Of a stretch of 64,000 bases of DNA, positions 50,990 through 59,232 are shown in pieces. The position numbers and the translations under genes are program-made. Positions within the stretch are counted from its first letter, which is position 1; each line of letters starts with the position of its first letter. The notes under the pieces were generated by a model that saw only the letters and a list, made by a program, of their open reading frames with translations, was not told where the DNA came from and searched no databases. The stretch comes from CAYWPG01 sp964460035 (lineage in GTDB: Bacteria > Pseudomonadota > Gammaproteobacteria > Nitrococcales > AK92), in the NCBI GenBank assembly GCA_964460035.1, contig CAYWPG010000012.1:32223-96222 (forward strand), given 5' to 3'.

Positions 50990-53569
50990 TCACTGCGCCG
51001 TGGCCACCAAGGGTTGTGTCGGAGCCTGCTCGCGCGATGCCAGAGCCGGCATAGGCGCTTTGAACCGCCGCAGCCGCAGGGCATTGCTGAGAACGCAGAC
51101 GCTGGAAGCAGCCATGGCGGCAGCCGCGAAGATCGGGGACAGCAGTATGCCCATCGCCGGATAGAGCACGCCGGCGGCAACCGGGATCAGACTCGCGTTA
51201 TACGCGAACGCCCAGAACAGGTTCTGCTTGATATTGCGAATAGTGGCCTTGGACAGCGCAATGGCGTTGGGGACATTGCGCAGATCGCCCGACATCAGCA
51301 CCACGTCCGCCGCCTCCATGGCGATGTCCGTGCCGGTGCCGATCGCGATCCCGACATCCGCCTGCGCCAGCGCCGGCGCGTCGTTGATTCCGTCGCCCAC
51401 GAAGGCCACCTTGCGTCCGTCGCGTTGCAGCTCTTTCACCGCCTCTACCTTGCCAGCCGGCAACACCTCGGCAATCACCTCGTCTATCTCCAGCCGTCTG
51501 GCTATGGCCCACGCCGTGCGCGCGTTGTCGCCGGTAATCATGGCCACCCGCAGGCCCGCCGCGCGCAGCATCGCGATCGCCGTTTTGGTGGTCTCCTTGA
51601 TCGGGTCGGCCACCGCGATCACCGCCGCCAGTCGGCCGTCTATCGCCGCGTACAGCGGCGTCTTGCCTTCGTCCCCCAGCCGTTCGGCCGTTGCGGCGAA
51701 CTCCGACACATCCACGCCCAGCTTGTGCATGAAGCGATCCGCGCCCACCTGCACCAGACGCTCGCCCACCCGGGCGGAAACGCCGTATCCCGCCTCGGCT
51801 TCGAAGCCTTCGGCCTGTGGCGGCGTATGGCCTGCGCGCTCGGCCGCCTCGACGATGGCCACCGCGATGGGATGCTCCGAGTGCCGCTCCACCGCCGCCA
51901 CCAGCGCCAATGTCTCGGTTCGATCGAAGCCGTTGGTGGTGACCAGATCGGTCAGCTCCGGCTGTCCCTTGGTGAGGGTGCCGGTCTTGTCCAAAGCCAC
52001 CACGCTCGCATCGCGCAGCGTCTGCAACGCGTCGCCCTTGCGCAACAGCACTCCCATTTCCGCCGCCTTGCCGGTGCCGACCATGATAGAGGTCGGGGTG
52101 GCCAGCCCCATCGCACAGGGGCAAGCGATGATCAGCACCGCCACCGCGTTGACCAGGGCAAGCGTGAGCGCCGGCTCGGGTCCCAGCACCAGCCAGACGC
52201 CGAAGGTGATCGCCGCCAGCGCCATCACCACCGGCACGAACACTCCGGTGACGCGATCCACCAGCGTCTGGATCGGCAGCTTGGCGCCTTGCGCCTCCTC
52301 TACCATTCGCACGATCTGCGCCAGCACTGTGTCGGCGCCGACCTTAGTCGCGCGCAGAGTAAGGCTGCCCGACTGATTGATGGTTCCGCCGACCACCTCC
52401 GCGCCCGGGGCCTTGTGCACCGGCACCGGCTCGCCGGTAATCATGGACTCGTCCACATAGGAGCCCCCATGGACGACTTGGCCATCCACCGGAATCTTCT
52501 CGCCGGGCCGTACCAGCACCACGTCCCCGACACCCACTTCGTCCACGGCGACTTCCGCCTCCTTGCCGTCGCGCAGCACGCGAGCGGTTTTGGCCTGCAG
52601 GCCCATCAGCCGCTTGATCGCCTCGCTGGTGCGCCCCTTGGCCTTGGCCTCCAGATAACGCCCCAGCAGGATCAGAGTCACGATGACGGCGGAAGCTTCG
52701 AAGTACACGTGAACCGTGCCGGCCGGCAGCAGCCGGGGCAGGAAAGTCGCGACCACCGAGTAGCCCCAGGCGGCCGAGGTACCTATCGCGACCAGCGAGT
52801 TCATGTCCGGCGCACCGCGCAGCAGGGCGGGCACGCCCTTTTGGTAAAAGCGCAGGCCCGGTCCGAACTGGACGAGGCTGGCGAGCACGAAGAACAGGTA
52901 GAACAGGTTCTGCTGACCGAAGGTTTGCGTCAGCCAGCGGTGGAACGGCGCGATGAAATGCCCGCCCATGTCCAGTACGAAGATAGGCAGCGTCAACGCC
53001 GCAGCGAACAGCAAGGAGCGCTTAAGGCCATCCAGCTCCCGCTCGCGGGCATCGTCCAGCGCGGCATCCTGTAAGCCAGGATCGCGCACGAGCTGCGCAT
53101 CGTAACCGGCACGCTTGACCGCCGTTATCAGCTCGTCCGCGGTCACCGCACCGGAGATCAGCCGCAGGCTGGCCTTTTCGGTAGCGAGATTGACGCTCGC
53201 CTGGGCCACCCCGGGAACCGCCGCCAGCACTTTCTCTACCCTGCCGACGCAGGAAGCGCAGCTCATCCCCTCGATAGCCAGCTCCAACGGTTCGGTGCGC
53301 ACTTCGTAGCCGGCCTGGCGTATGCTCTCGACTACCGCCTGCAGGTCCGGCTCAGGCTGGTCGAAACCGATTTGCGCCCGCTCGGTGGCGAGATTGACTG
53401 CCGCCTCCGTCACCCCAGGCACAGCCGCTATGGCCTTCTCGACACGGCTCACACACGACGCGCACGACATGCCCTCGATCGCCAGCGAGCGCGTCGCGAC
53501 AGGCTTTTGCCCCGAGGGCGCGCGATCGGCCTCAGGCACCCTTACTGCGTCGATTTCAGTGTGAGCCAT
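50990..53569 (-). CDS. copA: Copper-exporting P1B-type ATPase
   Basis: 859 residues. Pumps Cu(I) out of the cytoplasm using ATP. Two N-terminal metal-binding domains carry GMSCASC (C36/C39 and C104/C107). Eight membrane helices include the transport-site IIACPCAMGLATP. Phosphorylation site DKTGTLTKGQ, actuator TGEPVPV, nucleotide-site HP dipeptide in SEHPIA, and hinge GDGINDAPAL are all present. It is transcribed from a CueR-type promoter on the minus strand and is followed by cueR. Divergent from copZ, which would deliver copper to its N-terminal domains. Confidence 0.95.
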   Translation of the reverse strand: MAHTEIDAVRVPEADRAPSGQKPVATRSLAIEGMSCASCVSRVEKAIAAVPGVTEAAVNLATERAQIGFDQPEPDLQAVVESIRQAGYEVRTEPLELAIEGMSCASCVGRVEKVLAAVPGVAQASVNLATEKASLRLISGAVTADELITAVKRAGYDAQLVRDPGLQDAALDDARERELDGLKRSLLFAAALTLPIFVLDMGGHFIAPFHRWLTQTFGQQNLFYLFFVLASLVQFGPGLRFYQKGVPALLRGAPDMNSLVAIGTSAAWGYSVVATFLPRLLPAGTVHVYFEASAVIVTLILLGRYLEAKAKGRTSEAIKRLMGLQAKTARVLRDGKEAEVAVDEVGVGDVVLVRPGEKIPVDGQVVHGGSYVDESMITGEPVPVHKAPGAEVVGGTINQSGSLTLRATKVGADTVLAQIVRMVEEAQGAKLPIQTLVDRVTGVFVPVVMALAAITFGVWLVLGPEPALTLALVNAVAVLIIACPCAMGLATPTSIMVGTGKAAEMGVLLRKGDALQTLRDASVVALDKTGTLTKGQPELTDLVTTNGFDRTETLALVAAVERHSEHPIAVAIVEAAERAGHTPPQAEGFEAEAGYGVSARVGERLVQVGADRFMHKLGVDVSEFAATAERLGDEGKTPLYAAIDGRLAAVIAVADPIKETTKTAIAMLRAAGLRVAMITGDNARTAWAIARRLEIDEVIAEVLPAGKVEAVKELQRDGRKVAFVGDGINDAPALAQADVGIAIGTGTDIAMEAADVVLMSGDLRNVPNAIALSKATIRNIKQNLFWAFAYNASLIPVAAGVLYPAMGILLSPIFAAAAMAASSVCVLSNALRLRRFKAPMPALASREQAPTQPLVATAQ

Positions 53570-53602
53570 GCTGTACCTCCCATTCCTATTAGCATGACGA
53601 GT

Positions 53603-53633
53603 ACGATAAAGCTTCCCATCGTGGGAAGGTCAA
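53603..53633 (-). promoter_or_regulatory. CueR-dependent promoter of copA
   Basis: On the minus strand TTGACC (53628-53633) and TATCGT (53603-53608) are separated by 19 bases, the long spacer typical of MerR-activated promoters. The spacer holds the dyad CCTTCCCACGATGGGAAG. The 23-bp block 53611-53633 is the exact reverse complement of 53660-53682. Confidence 0.88.
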
Positions 53634-53659
53634 CCGCTTTCGCGGCAACGCACCGACTA

Positions 53660-53690
53660 TTGACCTTCCCACGATGGGAAGCTCTACGCT
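53660..53690 (+). promoter_or_regulatory. CueR-dependent promoter of copZ
   Basis: TTGACC (53660-53665) and TACGCT (53685-53690) with a 19-base spacer containing CCTTCCCACGATGGGAAG. It is a mirror image of the copA promoter, the two blocks being 26 bases apart. Confidence 0.88.
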
Positions 53691-53737
53691 ATCCGCCCAT
53701 CGACAACCGATTGGGCAACAGCAACGAGGATGATGCG

Positions 53738-53956
53738 ATGATCGTTTTCGAGGTCGAAGGCATGAGCTGCGGCCACTGTGTGGCCGCGATCACCCGCGCT
53801 GTCGAGCAGGTCTCGCCCGGCGCCGCCGTAACAGCCGACCCGGCCAGCGGACAAGTAAAGGTCGACAACGAGACCGCCGATCCCAAGCAACTGGCCGATG
53901 CCATCGAGGCAGCCGGCTACAAGGTCTTGCGCAGCGTGCCGCAGGCTACGGCCTGA
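53738..53956 (+). CDS. copZ: Copper chaperone
   Basis: 72-residue soluble HMA domain of the Atx1/CopZ type. The copper site GMSCGHC (8-14) is in the first loop and the ferredoxin-like pattern continues to AIEAAGYKV. Binds cytoplasmic Cu(I) and passes it to CopA. The frame is open far upstream, but ATG 53738 is the first start after the promoter and begins the domain. Divergent from copA; both are controlled by identical operators and should be induced together. Convergent with the hybrid sensor gene. Confidence 0.93.
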   Translation: MIVFEVEGMSCGHCVAAITRAVEQVSPGAAVTADPASGQVKVDNETADPKQLADAIEAAGYKVLRSVPQATA

Positions 53957-53966
53957 GCCCACGACT

Positions 53967-53990
53967 CGGAGGCCTTAACCGGCGCCTCCG
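53967..53990. terminator. Hairpin between copZ and the convergent sensor gene
   Basis: Stem CGGAGGC (53967-53973) and GCCTCCG (53984-53990) with a 10-base loop, 11 bases after the copZ stop. No U-tract; may serve both directions. Confidence 0.4.
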
Positions 53991-54038
53991 CGCCGTCGCA
54001 GCCTCGGCACTGCCGGGACCGATCTTCCGGGCAGGGGC

Positions 54039-55985
54039 TCAGCTCGCGGCTTTGGCCGAACCTTCGGGCAGAGGCGGCGCGGTGGTATCGGCCGCGGCCA
54101 GCGGCAGCACCACCGTGAACGTCGCCCCCTTGCCCGGCGCGCTATCGACGCGAATACTCCCACCGTGGGCCTCGACGATCTGGCGGGTGATGTAAAGTCC
54201 CAGCCCCAAGCCCGCGTACGAACCGGTCTCGCTGGCGCGCTCGAAGCGCTCGAACACGCGTGCCTGTGCGTCCAGGGGAATGCCCACCCCGTGGTCCCGC
54301 ACGATCACATAGGCCGCGTCGTCGCAGCGCCCGATATCGATCTCCACCGGCTCTCCGGCGCCGAACTTGATGGCGTTGGCCAGCAGATTGGCCAGCATCT
54401 GTTCCAGGCGCAACGGATCCCACACACCGCGCACGTTGCCATCGCCCCGAAGCCTGACCTCGCAGCCGGCGCTTTCCGCATCGCGGGCGAATCCGGCCAC
54501 CGCATCGCGAGCGATCGCCATCAAATCGACCGGTTGCGGCACGATGCGAAACTGGCCCCCGCTCAGCCGAGAGACGTCCAGCAGATCGTCGATCAGCCGG
54601 TTCAGCCGCCCTACCTGCCGCTTCAACATCTGCGTGAGCTCCGCGACGGAGAGTCCGCCCGCGGAGCGGTCGTTGCGCAGCTGGCGCTCCAGCATCTCTA
54701 TCTGCAGGCTCAGGGATGTCAGCGGCGTGCGCAATTCGTGGGAGGCAATAGAAAGGAACTCATCGCGCGCCTGCACCGCATCCAGCGCTTTCTGATAGAG
54801 GTATTCGCGCAACGCCTCGCCCTGCTTGCGATCGCTGATATCGCGCGCGATAAGGATGACGCGGCCGCCCTGCTCCTCGACCAGCTGCAGCGAAAGCTCC
54901 ACCGGCACCTGCTCGCAGCCTCGGCGGCGGCAACGGGTATCCAATACCGCCTTGTGGTCGGCCAGCGGCTGCAGCATTGCCAGCGGGTCCTCCTCCGCCA
55001 GCGCCGGCACCAGTTCCTCGACGCGGCGCGTCACCAGCTCTTCGACGGTACAGCCGAACAAGCGGCTGGCCCCTCCATTGGCATATTCGATGAGCCCCGT
55101 TCGCGGATCGAAGATGACCACCGCGTCCAGCACCACATCCAGCATGCTCTTCAGCTCGGCCAATGCGCCCTGCTGGCGCCGCTGCTCGTCTACATCCGTG
55201 AACGTTCCCAGCCAGCCTATGACCGTGCCGTCTTCGCCGCGCTCGGGCAGCGCGCGGCAAAGCTGCCAGCGGTAGCTGCCGTCGGGGCGGCGTAAGCGGC
55301 AAACAGTCTCGAACGGCTCGCCGGCCTGCAGCGATACTTCCCACCCGACACGGCAGCTGCACTGATCGTCAGGGTGAACCGCGGTCAGCCAGCTATCGGC
55401 CGGCTGGTCGCGGTCGGCGCCGGTGTACTCGAACCAGCGGCGATTGAAGTAATCCACCCGACCGTCCGCCCGGGCAGACCAAACGACATGCGGCACCGAC
55501 TCGGCAAGATTCCGGTAACGTCGCTCGCTCTCCCGCCGCTCGGCATCCAGCAGGCGCTCGGCCTGCGACGCGATGCGGCGCCGCTGCTGATAAAGCTCGG
55601 CAAACACGCCCACCTTCGCCCGCACCATCTGCGGCAACAGCGGCTTGATCAGATAGTCGGCAACGCCAACGGTGTATGCCCGGCGCACGAGGTCCTCATC
55701 CACGGCCTCCGCGGTGAGGAAGACAATGGGCATGCAAGCCATGCCGTCACCCTGCTTAATCCGCGCCGCGAGTTCGAAACCGTCCAGCGCGGACGTGGCC
55801 ACGTCCAGCAGAATGACGGCGCAGTCGTGATGTCGCAGGTGCTGCAACGCCTCCTGTTGGGAGGCAGCCTCCAGCAGGCGGTACTCGTCGCCTGCCAGGA
55901 TCGCCTTGAGCGCCGAACGACTGTCAGCCCTGTCGGCGACGATCAGTATGTTGACCGGCTCCGGCTCATCCTGCCCGTTGCTCAT
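54039..55985 (-). CDS. REC-PAS-PAS histidine kinase
   Basis: 648 residues, cytoplasmic. The N-terminal receiver domain (about 10-125) has phospho-acceptor Asp61 (AVILLDVATSALDG), but the first acidic pocket residue is Ala (IVADRADSR). Two PAS domains follow (about 160-280 and 290-395), then HisKA with SIASHELRTPLTSLSLQI and HATPase with NLLANAIKFG, VRDHGVGIPL and YAGLGLGLYITRQIVEAHGG. ATG 55985 is preceded by GGGGGAGATG. Proteins of this design relay a signal from another kinase to their own kinase domain. No dedicated output regulator is adjacent. Confidence 0.88.
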   Translation of the reverse strand: MSNGQDEPEPVNILIVADRADSRSALKAILAGDEYRLLEAASQQEALQHLRHHDCAVILLDVATSALDGFELAARIKQGDGMACMPIVFLTAEAVDEDLVRRAYTVGVADYLIKPLLPQMVRAKVGVFAELYQQRRRIASQAERLLDAERRESERRYRNLAESVPHVVWSARADGRVDYFNRRWFEYTGADRDQPADSWLTAVHPDDQCSCRVGWEVSLQAGEPFETVCRLRRPDGSYRWQLCRALPERGEDGTVIGWLGTFTDVDEQRRQQGALAELKSMLDVVLDAVVIFDPRTGLIEYANGGASRLFGCTVEELVTRRVEELVPALAEEDPLAMLQPLADHKAVLDTRCRRRGCEQVPVELSLQLVEEQGGRVILIARDISDRKQGEALREYLYQKALDAVQARDEFLSIASHELRTPLTSLSLQIEMLERQLRNDRSAGGLSVAELTQMLKRQVGRLNRLIDDLLDVSRLSGGQFRIVPQPVDLMAIARDAVAGFARDAESAGCEVRLRGDGNVRGVWDPLRLEQMLANLLANAIKFGAGEPVEIDIGRCDDAAYVIVRDHGVGIPLDAQARVFERFERASETGSYAGLGLGLYITRQIVEAHGGSIRVDSAPGKGATFTVVLPLAAADTTAPPLPEGSAKAAS

Positions 55986-56903
55986 GACACATCTCCCCCT
56001 CGCCCAAGTACTGCCGCATCCCTAACCCCTGGTAAGTTCCCATGGAAACATGGTCTATGTAGCCGGTGCATCCCACCCGATAAACCGTGCGAAATCGCCC
56101 GCCCGCGCCTCCGGATGCGCGTATTCGGTTTCTCGAAACCGGCATGGCCGTCGCTCCGGTACCGGAATGCCAGCGAAGAGACGGCGAGCCTTAAACCCAG
56201 GCCATCCTCCGCCAGGGGCCGAGCCAACGTGCGCCGGCAGAACCTCACCGGTCCGCGGTGCAACGGCAAGCGCTACTTAGCGGCTGCCTTGGCCGGGAAT
56301 ACCGCTGAGTGCGCTCTTTGGCCATATGTTCTTTTTTTTTCGATCGGCAGCGGCGCCGACCATACCGATCGCAAAGGCGGCTGGGGCTCTTGCGCGGATC
56401 TCGCGCCAATGCAGGGAATATGGCAAGGCCGCTGTTCGGTCGCCCGATTCTTGATGTGCCCGGAAGGCGTCGCGCAGCTCGACGCTGGTTCCCCGCGTCC
56501 GCTGGGCACGTCCTCGCCAGCGCGTGGGCGCAATGCTCGTGCCTCGCGTTCGTCGCCAACTCGGAAGGCGGGCGCGCGACGGAGCTTTGACAAGGGTTGG
56601 GACTTCGGCCTTAGCGACGGCTCAGCACCGGCGGCCGTTCCATTGGTCTTGGCAGTACCTGCGTCCACGGGCCTTCCGCTCCCTTCTTGTTCTTTCTTCG
56701 TTGTTTCGGCGCGCAGCATCTCCGCTGCCAGCGCGGAGACCGGCAACATCCTAGCGGACTTTTCGCGAGCACGCTCCAACGCAGTTCACATCTTGACAAC
56801 CGCAGTCTTAGTTCCACGAGCACAGTACCCATTTCATGATGCTCATCCATGACAAGACACTGCGGTAGGCGACCGCACCTATTCCAAAGACAGGAGGGCG
56901 GCG
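55986..56903. other. 918-base region without a convincing gene
   Basis: Open frames exist on both strands but none has a credible start, ribosome-binding site or family. Notable structure: hairpin CGGTTT-CTCG-AAACCG (56126-56141), palindrome TCCGGTACCGGA just downstream, a T9 run near 56330, and nested inverted repeats at about 56455-56515 (GTGCCC paired with GGGCAC enclosing GCGTCG-N7-CGACGC). A further CGTCGC/GCGACG pair lies near 56550-56577. This could be a structured non-coding RNA or a degraded gene. A minus-strand frame at 56273-56779 (168 codons) is possible but unsupported. Confidence 0.4.
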
Positions 56904-57392
56904 ATGAATCGGGTATTAGCAGGCGCTATCGGCGGCGCAGCCGGCAGCATCCCCATGACCGCGGTCATGCTAAGCCTGTTCGAACGTTTGCCTCCGGAAC
57001 TTCGGTACCCGCTGCCGCCCCGAGAGATCACCGAGGCCATCGCAGAGCGGGCGGATGCGGCGCACCGTTTGGGCGAGCGCGGCCTAACCTGGAGCAGCCT
57101 TGCCGCTCACTTCGGATACGGCGCCGTTACCGGCGCGCTTTACACCGCGTTGCTCCGACGTCGGCCGCGCTACGCGCTCGCCACGGGCGCGTTATACGGC
57201 CTGCTGGTCTGGATGCTTAGCTATCTCGGTTGGGTGCCTGCTCTACGACTGTTGCAGCCGGGCACTCGGCATCCCGCACCGCGCCGCCGGATGATGATCG
57301 CTGCGCATCTGGTTTGGGGCGCGGTTACCGCACTGGCGGCCCACCGCCTTGCCGGCGACCGGCCGCGGGCTGGCTATGGCGCCGACACTTAG
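56904..57392 (+). CDS. Small membrane protein of unknown function
   Basis: 162 residues. A glycine-rich N-terminus (LAGAIGGAAGSIPMTAVML) and three further hydrophobic segments (about 70-95, 98-115, 135-150) suggest a four-helix inner-membrane protein similar to the YagU/DUF6789 type often seen in stress clusters. Well supported start: AGGAGGG six bases before ATG 56904. It begins a run of small genes (lipoprotein, CBS protein) suggestive of envelope stress adaptation. No function assigned. Confidence 0.7.
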   Translation: MNRVLAGAIGGAAGSIPMTAVMLSLFERLPPELRYPLPPREITEAIAERADAAHRLGERGLTWSSLAAHFGYGAVTGALYTALLRRRPRYALATGALYGLLVWMLSYLGWVPALRLLQPGTRHPAPRRRMMIAAHLVWGAVTALAAHRLAGDRPRAGYGADT

Positions 57393-57520
57393 CCGCCAGC
57401 GGCATGCCTCACGTTGCGCAGCCGTCCTTGCGCCGCCAGTAGTAGAAGCGGTGCCGGAAGGCGGGCACCGCTAGCGAATCGGTAACCATCGGATGGCGAC
57501 ATACCGCCAAGGGAGGAAAC

Positions 57521-58093
57521 ATGAGCTTCCTGCAAGCGATTTACCGGACAACAATAATGCTAGCAGCTCTACTGCTGGCACTGAGTGGCTGCGCGAAGAT
57601 GGAACACGGGGGCGCGGAGACTGCGGCGCAGGAGCCGGAGGGGATGAACGATGCCGCCATATTGGGCGTCCTCCAAACGCTGAACGATGGCGAAATCGCC
57701 CAGGCGCAGCTCGCGCTTCAGACCTCGCAGAACCCGGACGTTCTAGAGACCGCTCAGCTCATTCTCGATGCGCATAGAGCCTCCAATGCGGACATTGCGC
57801 GTACAGCCAAATCCCTTGGGATTCAGCCGCGCCAGACCCCTTTGTCCGACACGCTACGGCAGCAGGCGATGAAAATGCGCGATGAGCTCGCGCGCTTATC
57901 CGGCGAAGAGTTCGACCAGGCCTATCTGCAAGGGCAGGTCGAGCTGCACGAAATCGCCTTGGACACGGTCGAAGAGCAGCTGCTGCCCTATGCGCAGGAC
58001 CCATTGGTGATTGGGCTGCTAAGAGCGAGCACCCCCGAGCTCGAGCGGCACCAGGAAGTCGCCGAGGAGAAGCTGGAGATACTGCAAGGATAA
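57521..58093 (+). CDS. DUF4142-family lipoprotein
   Basis: 190 residues with a lipoprotein signal (LAALLLALSGC, acylated Cys about 24). The mature part is a helical DUF4142 domain (about 45-190) with the paired helices LNDGEIAQAQLALQTSQNPD and VLETAQLILDAHRASNADI, and the conserved ELHEIALDTVEEQLLPYAQD. Such ferritin-like-fold proteins are periplasmic and often linked to stress. GGGAGG lies upstream of ATG 57521. The function is unknown; I infer membership from pattern only. Confidence 0.8.
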   Translation: MSFLQAIYRTTIMLAALLLALSGCAKMEHGGAETAAQEPEGMNDAAILGVLQTLNDGEIAQAQLALQTSQNPDVLETAQLILDAHRASNADIARTAKSLGIQPRQTPLSDTLRQQAMKMRDELARLSGEEFDQAYLQGQVELHEIALDTVEEQLLPYAQDPLVIGLLRASTPELERHQEVAEEKLEILQG

Positions 58094-58323
58094 CGGCTTC
58101 CGCCGGCAATGCGGTTCGGGCGCGGGGGCGCCCGGACCACCGCACAAAACCACCACCGCATGCCGCGGCGCCAGCGCGCTGCACACGCAGCGTGCGGGCC
58201 GGTTTTCTTCATCACGCGACTGCTGCCAAGCGCCTTGACCCTTGCACATGCACCCCGTCGCACGCATCACCCGGGAATGGCACGAGGCCCGGCTCGTGCC
58301 GGCAAGAGCATACGGAGGCAACC

Positions 58324-58761
58324 ATGCAAGTTCGCGAAGCGATGTCCAGCAACCCGAAGACGATCACCATCCATGACAGCCTGAAGAGCGCTGCCGCCCA
58401 AATGCGCGATGCAGACATCGGCATGGTGCTGGTGGAAGACGATTCCGGCGATATCCGCGGCATCCTCACCGACCGCGATATAGCCATACGCGCGGTAGCC
58501 GAGGGCGTAAACCCCGATCACGAAGTGGCCGACTGCGTTACGCAGGAGCTGATTTCCTGTCACGAGAGCGACTCTGTTGAAGATGCCGCGAAACTGATGG
58601 AACAGGAGCAGGTCCGCCGCCTGCTGGTGCGCGACGAGCAAGAACGCCCGGTGGGCGTGATTGCGCAAGGCGATCTGGCACGGGCGATGGGCCGCTCACC
58701 GCTGGTAGGCGAAACGGTCCAGGAGATCTCGCAGCCAGGTGAGCAGCACCGCCAGCACTAA
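58324..58761 (+). CDS. Twin CBS-domain protein
   Basis: 145 residues made of two CBS domains (about 7-60 and 70-125): VREAMSSNPKTITIHDSL, GILTDRDIAIRAVAEG and VGVIAQGDLARAMG. These modules bind adenine nucleotides and act as energy or stress sensors. ATG 58324 follows GGAGG; a longer frame to 58192 is not supported. Monocistronic in appearance, with a 230-base upstream gap and convergent to the response regulator. Confidence 0.85.
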   Translation: MQVREAMSSNPKTITIHDSLKSAAAQMRDADIGMVLVEDDSGDIRGILTDRDIAIRAVAEGVNPDHEVADCVTQELISCHESDSVEDAAKLMEQEQVRRLLVRDEQERPVGVIAQGDLARAMGRSPLVGETVQEISQPGEQHRQH

Positions 58762-58836
58762 GACTTCTTCACCCGTAGCCTACGCCTGTACCCGACCCTG
58801 CTCATGCGCAGGGCCGGCGCCGCAACAGAACGCAAG

Positions 58837-59232
58837 CTACTGCTCCATCAGTTTCCGCACTTCCACGCCGATACGCATGTAATCGTCCAGATCCAACGTT
58901 TTCTGGAAAAAACGTTGGGCGCCCATGCGCAGCACTTCCGCTCGGTCCCGTGGGTTGAGCGTCCCGCTCATGACCAGCACAGGAACCTTATCGAACAGCG
59001 GATTGCTGCGGATTCGCAGCAGCAGCTCCTTACCGCTATAGCGAGGCAAGTTGATATCCAGCAATATCGCAGCGGGCCGGAATTGCCCTTGCTCGACCTG
59101 CTCCAGCAGCGCCAGCGCCTGCTCGCCATCCGCCGCATGGTGCCACCGGCACTCCAGGCCCGCTTCCCGGCACGCCTGCTGGATGAGAAACAGATCCGCG
59201 TGCTCGTCTTCGGCAATGAGCAGATCGATCAT
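58837..59232 (-). CDS. Single-domain response regulator (Rcp1-type)
   Basis: 131-residue stand-alone receiver. Acidic pocket AEDE (7-10), phospho-acceptor Asp59 (AAILLDINLPRYSG), Ser/Thr switch VMSGT and a lysine in FFQKTL. The sequence DEHADLFLIQQACREAG at the start is typical of Rcp1-like regulators that partner with multi-PAS or phytochrome kinases. Its ATG overlaps the stop of the upstream kinase (ATGA at 59229-59232), so it is that kinase's partner. No output domain; probably signals by protein interaction. Confidence 0.9.
   Translation of the reverse strand: MIDLLIAEDEHADLFLIQQACREAGLECRWHHAADGEQALALLEQVEQGQFRPAAILLDINLPRYSGKELLLRIRSNPLFDKVPVLVMSGTLNPRDRAEVLRMGAQRFFQKTLDLDDYMRIGVEVRKLMEQ

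Noticed and set aside
55374..56852. A 492-codon plus-strand frame running out of the hybrid sensor gene
   Set aside because: Its first half is antisense to conserved kinase domains and its second half has no family features; retained only as an unexplained gap.
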